A DNA stretch of 25,267 bases from a virus: positions 1 to 25,267 of the IMG/VR virus record IMGVR_UViG_3300005095_000130. One strand, 5' to 3'. Below the pieces are notes generated by a model, which saw only the letters and a list, made by a program, of their open reading frames with translations, was not told the DNA's origin and searched no databases. The position numbers and the translations under genes were made by a program. Positions 21,687-25,267 of this stretch are shown here, piece after piece. The first letter of the stretch is position 1, and each line of letters starts with the position of its first letter.

Positions 21687-22100
21687 ATGGGATGGATCAT
21701 CTCTGACAGCGCCAGGACCGAGGCGCTGGTGGTCAAGAATGCCCCCAGCCTCGACCACGCAATCGCAGTCGAGGCCCACGACTCCTCGGTGGGGATCAAG
21801 GTCAGGGGCGACCGGATCCCCGAGGCCCGGCCGCTCGTGCTCGAGGTCGGCATCCACGAGGCCGACTACGGCCAGGCCCTGGCCAAGCTCAAGCGCATCC
21901 TCGACATCGCCCGGGACGGTGGGACGATTCGCTACACCGAGGGATTGGATTCGCTTGAGCGTGCCTTTTCTGGCCTAAAGGCCTATGAGGCCACCCGGCT
22001 CCTGCCCATCCAAGGGCTGATCGAAGCACGGCTTACGCTCCTGCCCACCGGCCCCTACTGGAGCGGCACGCTGGGCAGCCGGGTGGTCTGGGCCTGGTAG
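21687..22100 (+). CDS. Tail-region hypothetical protein
   Basis: A 137-residue protein from ATG 21687, preceded by an ATAGGAGGCAGC ribosome-binding site. It has an N-terminal strand (WIISDSARTEALVVKNAP), a strand pair (IAVEAHDSSVGIKVRGD), a helix (DYGQALAKLKRILDIARDGG) and a final beta part (LIEARLTLLPTGPYWSG). The alternating pattern fits a small tail-tip or baseplate protein; TGPYW is a short motif I associate with distal tail proteins, but this is a weak memory, not evidence. The base composition returns to GC-rich here, with CTCGAG codon pairs again frequent. Function unassigned. Confidence 0.6.
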   Translation: MGWIISDSARTEALVVKNAPSLDHAIAVEAHDSSVGIKVRGDRIPEARPLVLEVGIHEADYGQALAKLKRILDIARDGGTIRYTEGLDSLERAFSGLKAYEATRLLPIQGLIEARLTLLPTGPYWSGTLGSRVVWAW

Positions 22101-22109
22101 GAGGTGGGA

Positions 22110-22583
22110 ATGCAGGTTTACCTGAGCGATGGAGCGGGCACCGTCACGCCGCTGGTGGTGCTCGGTGGCCTTGAAAGCGTGCTCAAGGCCGCGCGCAACC
22201 TCGACGTGGTCCGCCCGCCCCAGTCCGAGCGGTACGTGGCGGTTGGCCTCGGCAACAAACTGCCCCAGGAGGTGGCACTCACTGTGCGAGCCGGCGCGAC
22301 CGGTGGCATGACTGCGGCCCAGGCGGTGGACGCCCTGGTGGACGCCGCCGAGGCCGCCAAGTGGCTCTACGTCGAGCACGAGGGCGACGCGGTGCTCGTG
22401 CACCTCGCCGCCTTCCAGGGGGCGGGCAACGTCCAGTCCCGAGGCGCTTTCTCTTACGCGGTAGAGCTCCGCTGGCTCACCAGCGCGGTGGAGCGGGGTG
22501 GGCCCCTCTCCAGCGACGACGGGGCCTACCTGCTCACCGATGACAGCGGGGCGTACCAGCTTTTGTGGGAGGAGGAGATATAG
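22110..22583 (+). CDS. Tail-region hypothetical protein
   Basis: A 157-residue protein. ATG 22110 follows TAGGAGGTGGGA with suitable spacing and is preferred to GTG 22104. The sequence is beta-rich with helical insertions (MTAAQAVDALVDAAEAAKWLYVEHEG), and ends in DDGAYLLTDDSGAYQLLWEE, where a short DDxGAYxL unit is repeated twice, a pattern seen at the ends of tail fibre-connector proteins. The stop lies immediately before the ATG of the next gene. It is probably part of the tail-tip complex between the baseplate-type genes and the fibre-like protein. I know no specific function. Confidence 0.6.
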   Translation: MQVYLSDGAGTVTPLVVLGGLESVLKAARNLDVVRPPQSERYVAVGLGNKLPQEVALTVRAGATGGMTAAQAVDALVDAAEAAKWLYVEHEGDAVLVHLAAFQGAGNVQSRGAFSYAVELRWLTSAVERGGPLSSDDGAYLLTDDSGAYQLLWEEEI

Positions 22584-23177
22584 ATGGCACTACCTAAAGG
22601 CTTTTCTGACTGGCTTGTCAGTCTTGTGGCCGCGAGTGCACAGGCTGGCGATCAGGTTCCCATCGTCCAGGGCGGCGCCACCAAGCGCGTCCCTGCTGGG
22701 CAGGCGGGCGGCCTGGCGACGCTTGACGCATCGGGTAAGCTCGCCCAGCCCCGGCGGGTGCTCGGGGTGCACCTCGGCACCGTAAGCGCAAACGTCACCA
22801 CTACCGCCGTATACGCTAACGCGCCTGTGATCGGGGTTGTGGATATGCCCGTACGTAGTCATGGGCACTACGTGATCGCGATGGGCGCGGCTCTAGTAAG
22901 AGCTGATGACACCGATAACACCTACGTTCGCGGGCAATGGGTCTACTCCGATGACGGCGGTAACACGTGGAACGCCATTAGCTACACGCCACTCCAGACT
23001 GGAGTGGCTGCCGGCCAGCACGTGGCCTACCCGCTCGGTGCGGCGAAACTAGGCATCGCCGCAGGGACCGCCTACAAAATTGGGATCCGCATCGGCAACG
23101 GTATCTCCGCTGGACCATCAATAACGATCATAAAAAGCACACACACCAGCATCCTCTACCTGGAGGTGGACTACTGA
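22584..23177 (+). CDS. Tail fibre-like / receptor-binding candidate
   Basis: A 197-residue protein starting directly after the previous stop. The N-terminus has a helix then QVPIVQGGATKRVPAGQAGGLATLDASGKLAQPRRV. This segment has the ATLDxSGKLxxxQ signature found in many phage tail fibres, where it links the attachment domain to the receptor-binding end. The C-terminal about 120 residues are beta-rich and Gly/Thr/Asn-rich (ADDTDNTYVRGQWVYSDDGGNTWNAI), consistent with a small globular binding head. Short length suggests a tip rather than a long fibre. The base composition and repeat style differ slightly from the head genes. Host receptor is unknown. Confidence 0.65.
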   Translation: MALPKGFSDWLVSLVAASAQAGDQVPIVQGGATKRVPAGQAGGLATLDASGKLAQPRRVLGVHLGTVSANVTTTAVYANAPVIGVVDMPVRSHGHYVIAMGAALVRADDTDNTYVRGQWVYSDDGGNTWNAISYTPLQTGVAAGQHVAYPLGAAKLGIAAGTAYKIGIRIGNGISAGPSITIIKSTHTSILYLEVDY

Positions 23178-23642
23178 TGCTCGGGGTCGCGCAGAAAACC
23201 CTTGCCAGATGGGGCATCCGGGCTCGCCTTAGAGGGAGACGCGCTCCGCGTCCTCGGCGTGGACCGGGCCACCGCCCAGTCCTACCTGGACCGGGTGCGG
23301 GCGGCCTGGGCCGAGATCGTGCGGGAGGCGGCGATGGCGGAGCTCTACCGCCGGGCCACGGCCGCCTTCCGTGCTATCCGCGAGGAGCTCGCCGAGGCCG
23401 AGGAGGCCGAGGCGCTAGGCGTGCCACCACCTCGCGGGCGCTCGAGCCAAGAGCTGCAGGCCATTCTCGATGCCGGGCGGGCCGCGTTTAAGCAGGTCTA
23501 CGACGCGGTTTCCGCCGCCCAGTCCGTTGCCGGGATCAACGCCGCCCTCGCCAGAGCCCGCGAGCAGGGCCTCACGTGGCTCGTGCCCGAGAGCTGGCAG
23601 GCCTACCCCGAGGAGTGCCCTTGGGAGGTGGCGGGTGGTTGA
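23177..23642 (+). CDS. Small helical tail/accessory protein with an apparent one-base insertion
   Basis: ATG 23177 follows GGAGGTGG with good spacing and overlaps the previous TGA, so it is the likely true start. It reads MLGVAQK and then leaves its natural frame. The +1 frame reads PLPDGASGLALEGDALRVLG and continues as a helical, charged protein to TGA 23640-23642. The switch falls at AAAA (23195-23198); with three A's the gene would be intact at 154 residues. TTG 23202 could start the second part but has no ribosome-binding site. It contains Ala/Glu/Arg helices (ATAQSYLDRVRAAWAEIV; EELAEAEEAEALG) and a Trp-rich end. It may be a fibre-assembly or chaperone-like protein; the family is not recognised. 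Confidence 0.55.
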
Positions 23643-24084
23643 TCTCGCCGGCCTGCTCATCATCCTGGCGGCCCTGTTCGCATCGGGGCCGCCGGATCGC
23701 ATTGAGTGGTCGGCCTCAATTGGCCTCACGGCTTCCTACGGCCCCGGTGGAATGTCCGGGGCCGTAGTCATTGGAATTGACCCCACCCCAGTCTGGTACC
23801 GGCCAGCGCCGGAGCCGTGGGGGTGGAACTTCGGTTGGAACTGCGGCAAATCCGACGGATACAACATCTGGGTTTTGCCCGGGAGTGGGTGCCTCGATCA
23901 CGAGTTAATCCACGTGCGCCAGCGGCAGGCGGTGGGGTGGTTGGGGATGGCGCTCCTCGCCGCCGCCGGTGAGCTAGAGCCCTACCAGGACGCGCGCGGA
24001 GACATGGCCCGGCCCTACGGGCTCAATTTTCCGCTTTTTCGCCTCGCCATCCCCATCCGCTGGGAGGAGTGGCATGAACCGTGA
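23635..24084 (+). CDS. Membrane-anchored HExxH putative metallopeptidase
   Basis: From GTG 23635 the protein has 149 residues. The first about 18 form a hydrophobic segment (VDLAGLLIILAALFASG), a signal peptide or membrane anchor, followed by a polar domain rich in Trp/Tyr/Gly. HELIH at residues 89-93 is a zinc-binding HExxH motif; Glu113 or Glu115 downstream could be the third ligand. Two cysteines (C70, C86) flank the site. The gene lies just before the endolysin, so an envelope-directed protease or a lysis accessory is plausible, but HExxH also occurs by chance and the family is unknown. It overlaps its neighbours (8 bases upstream, 11 downstream), as usual in this operon. Confidence 0.6.
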   Translation: MVDLAGLLIILAALFASGPPDRIEWSASIGLTASYGPGGMSGAVVIGIDPTPVWYRPAPEPWGWNFGWNCGKSDGYNIWVLPGSGCLDHELIHVRQRQAVGWLGMALLAAAGELEPYQDARGDMARPYGLNFPLFRLAIPIRWEEWHEP

Positions 24085-24673
24085 GACCTTTATCCGGCGG
24101 GCTCTCGAGGCCGCTCGCAAGGCCCGCGAAGCCGGAGCGCCAATTGTCCCCGAGATCGCCGCCGCCCAAGCCGCACTTGAGAGCCGCTACGGGCGCAGCC
24201 TGCTGGCGCGGAAAGCCAGCAACTTCTTCGGCATCAAGGCAGGGCGCACCTGGCAGGGGCCGACGATCAACCTGCTGACGCGGGAGTTCGACCCGGAAAT
24301 TGGCTGGCGAGCCGTAGTCGCCCGCTGGCGCAAATATCCGAGCTGGCAGGCCTGCTTCGAGGACTACGGGCGCATTATCGCCCGCCTGCCCTGGTACGCC
24401 GACGCCGCCGAGGCAGCGAGGCGCGGCGACGCCCGCGGCTTCCTCAAGGGCCTCCTCGCTCGGCCCGAAGTCGGCGAGCCGGGCTGGGCCACCGACCCCG
24501 ACTACGAAACCAAAGTCCTCGCCATCGCCGAGGCCTGGGGGCTACTCAAGCCTGAGGACGAGCCAAAGCGCCTGCCCGTCAAGCGCTTCTTCCTCGACGG
24601 TGCGGAAAAGCCCCTCGACGCCGCCTCGGTGGTGGGCGACAAGCTCTACGTACGCACGAGGAGGCCGGAATGA
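24074..24673 (+). CDS. Endolysin, glucosaminidase (GH73/FlgJ-like)
   Basis: Cell-wall hydrolase of 199 residues. The N-terminal domain matches the glucosaminidase pattern: a helix leading to IAAAQAALESRYGRS, in which Glu36 is the catalytic acid, then ARKASNFFGIKAG, the conserved N-F-F/L-F-G-I-K motif, then WRKYPSWQACFEDYGRII and PWYADA. It would cut the glycan strand of peptidoglycan between GlcNAc and MurNAc at the end of infection. The C-terminus (residues about 165-199, LPVKRFFLDGAEKPLDAASVV) looks like a short copper-amine-oxidase/stalk-like wall or target-binding segment. No signal peptide is present, so release would need the nearby membrane proteins. Confidence 0.85.
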   Translation: MNRETFIRRALEAARKAREAGAPIVPEIAAAQAALESRYGRSLLARKASNFFGIKAGRTWQGPTINLLTREFDPEIGWRAVVARWRKYPSWQACFEDYGRIIARLPWYADAAEAARRGDARGFLKGLLARPEVGEPGWATDPDYETKVLAIAEAWGLLKPEDEPKRLPVKRFFLDGAEKPLDAASVVGDKLYVRTRRPE

Positions 24674-24948
24674 GGGCCTTCTTCCGCTCTTGGGTGGCGG
24701 TGGTTTCGATCTGGCTAGTGGGCACTGCCGTGAGCCTGCTCCTGGGGCTCTACGGCCTGGCCCTGGCCTACGTCCTGCTCGGCGTTGCCCTGCTTATTGC
24801 CGAGCGCATCGAGATCCGGCGAACTGGCCGGACGATCAGCGAAAACATCGGCATGGCGATCGACAAAAACTCCTGGATCGCATGGGCACTCCTCGCTCTT
24901 TTCGTCGCCACTGCCGGTGTTTTAGTGGCCCACTTCTGGGCTTACTAG
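24670..24948 (+). CDS. Small membrane protein, holin candidate
   Basis: A 92-residue protein with three hydrophobic segments, about residues 8-26, 28-44 and 69-89, and charged loops (ERIEIRRTGRTISENIGMAIDK). ATG 24670 overlaps the endolysin stop (24671-24673). A small protein with several membrane helices next to an endolysin is the usual setting of a holin or antiholin, which would form membrane lesions and let the endolysin reach the wall. Without a family match this remains a candidate; the next gene has a similar claim. Confidence 0.6.
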   Translation: MRAFFRSWVAVVSIWLVGTAVSLLLGLYGLALAYVLLGVALLIAERIEIRRTGRTISENIGMAIDKNSWIAWALLALFVATAGVLVAHFWAY

Positions 24949-24958
24949 GAGGGAAACC

Positions 24959-25186
24959 ATGAAGGAGAAAAAGGCTTTTTGGAAGTCCAAGACTTTCTGG
25001 GGAATGGTTATCACCGCCGTCGTGCTTTTCTACCAGGCGCTGCAGCAGGCCTTCGGCCTGCCACCACTGCCCGACGACCTTCTCAAGATGCTCGGCGCCG
25101 CTGGGCTCCTGCTGGTGGGGTACGGCCGTGCGGTGGCAGATCGCCCTCTGGGCCTTACTGACTACAGCCGCGCTCGCACTCGCTAA
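24959..25186 (+). CDS. Small membrane protein, holin-like
   Basis: A 75-residue protein whose N-terminus (KKAFWKSKTFWGMVITA) strongly resembles the basic, Trp-containing start of phage holins of the type MKKSFWKSKTFWG. A hydrophobic helix follows at about residues 14-28 and another at 41-57; the C-terminus is Arg-rich. ATG 24959 has GAGGGAA before it. The gene overlaps the start of the secreted protein at 25128. Together with the three-helix protein at 24670 it likely forms the holin/antiholin pair serving the endolysin. The assignment is from the start motif and gene position. Confidence 0.7.
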   Translation: MKEKKAFWKSKTFWGMVITAVVLFYQALQQAFGLPPLPDDLLKMLGAAGLLLVGYGRAVADRPLGLTDYSRARTR

Positions 25187-25267
25187 CCCGGCGAGTGCGG
25201 GCCGCGCCGGGTTTCGAGCAGAGGTCCAGCCGGACGGCTTCTCACTCCGCGCCTACGCGGAGGAGAC
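25128..25267 (+). CDS. Secreted protein with N-terminal signal peptide, cut off by the window end
   Basis: From GTG 25128, preceded by GGTGGGG, the frame reads MRWQIALWALLTTAALALANPASA and stays open to the end of the window (46 codons). It has a short basic start, a hydrophobic core and an A-S-A cleavage site before GRAGF, a standard Sec signal peptide. It overlaps the holin-like gene in another frame, as many genes here do. Being beside the lysis genes it could be a spanin-like or envelope protein, but only the first about 20 mature residues are visible, so no function can be given. Confidence 0.55.
   Translation, partial: MRWQIALWALLTTAALALANPASAGRAGFRAEVQPDGFSLRAYAEE

Noticed and set aside
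1-25267. CRISPR repeat-spacer array
   Set aside because: I looked for regularly spaced direct repeats near the csf genes and in all gaps; none is visible. The few non-coding stretches are too short.
1-25267. Insertion sequences, transposase, integrase or attachment sites
   Set aside because: No transposase or integrase motif and no terminal inverted repeats were seen. The tRNA is internal and has no matching partial copy in the window.

Overview
This window is a GC-rich, tightly packed stretch of a tailed-phage or prophage genome. Almost every gene is on the + strand, and many neighbours overlap by four bases (ATGA or GTGA). The in-phase Leu-Glu codon pair CTC GAG is very frequent and GTG/TTG starts are common. 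That style is typical of Thermus-Meiothermus-Oceanithermus relatives (Deinococcota), but the host assignment is inference. The virion genes fit a long-tailed siphovirus with an HK97-fold capsid: terminase, portal, prohead protease, capsid, connectors, tail tube, tail chaperone, tape measure, tail tip, fibre and lysis genes.

Left region (1-5194): a small hypothetical gene, a small membrane protein, a RusA-type Holliday junction resolvase, a small hypothetical gene and a CxxC...HxxxH protein. These run without a break into five overlapping genes that read as a type IV-B CRISPR-Cas effector operon: csf1 (Cas8-like zinc protein), cas11 (small subunit), csf2 (Cas7), csf3 (Cas5) and a CysH-like PP-loop protein. 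There is no CRISPR array, cas6, cas1/cas2, dinG or recD-like gene in the window, as expected for subtype IV-B. The operon is translationally coupled to the phage recombination genes rather than carried as a separate cassette. This is the most notable content of the window.

Middle (5195-6620): a short minus-strand gene faces away from two plus-strand hypothetical genes. The shared intergenic region holds a strong minus-strand promoter with an 18-bp perfect palindrome in its spacer. A rho-independent terminator and an initiator-like tRNA-Met (CAU, CCA encoded) follow.

Right region (6621-25267): the late operon. Its order is zinc/HTH small-terminase candidate, TerL, portal fused to a MuF domain, S78 prohead protease with an extra C-terminal domain, capsid, a small head protein, gp6-like connector, gpS-like virion morphogenesis protein, tail terminator candidate, a second small protein of the same kind (frameshifted), tail tube, tail assembly chaperone with a +1 frameshift extension, tape measure (broken by one base), five to six tail-tip/baseplate genes, a fibre-like protein, an HExxH membrane-anchored protein, a GH73-like endolysin, two small membrane proteins (holin candidates) and the start of a secreted protein at the right edge.

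Several late genes contain apparent single-base indels in short homopolymers (about 14425, 18343, 21197 and 23195, possibly 2384). They point either to a decaying prophage or to base-calling errors in the assembly. Genes from about 19630 to 21680 are visibly poorer in GC than their neighbours, suggesting a swapped tail-tip module.
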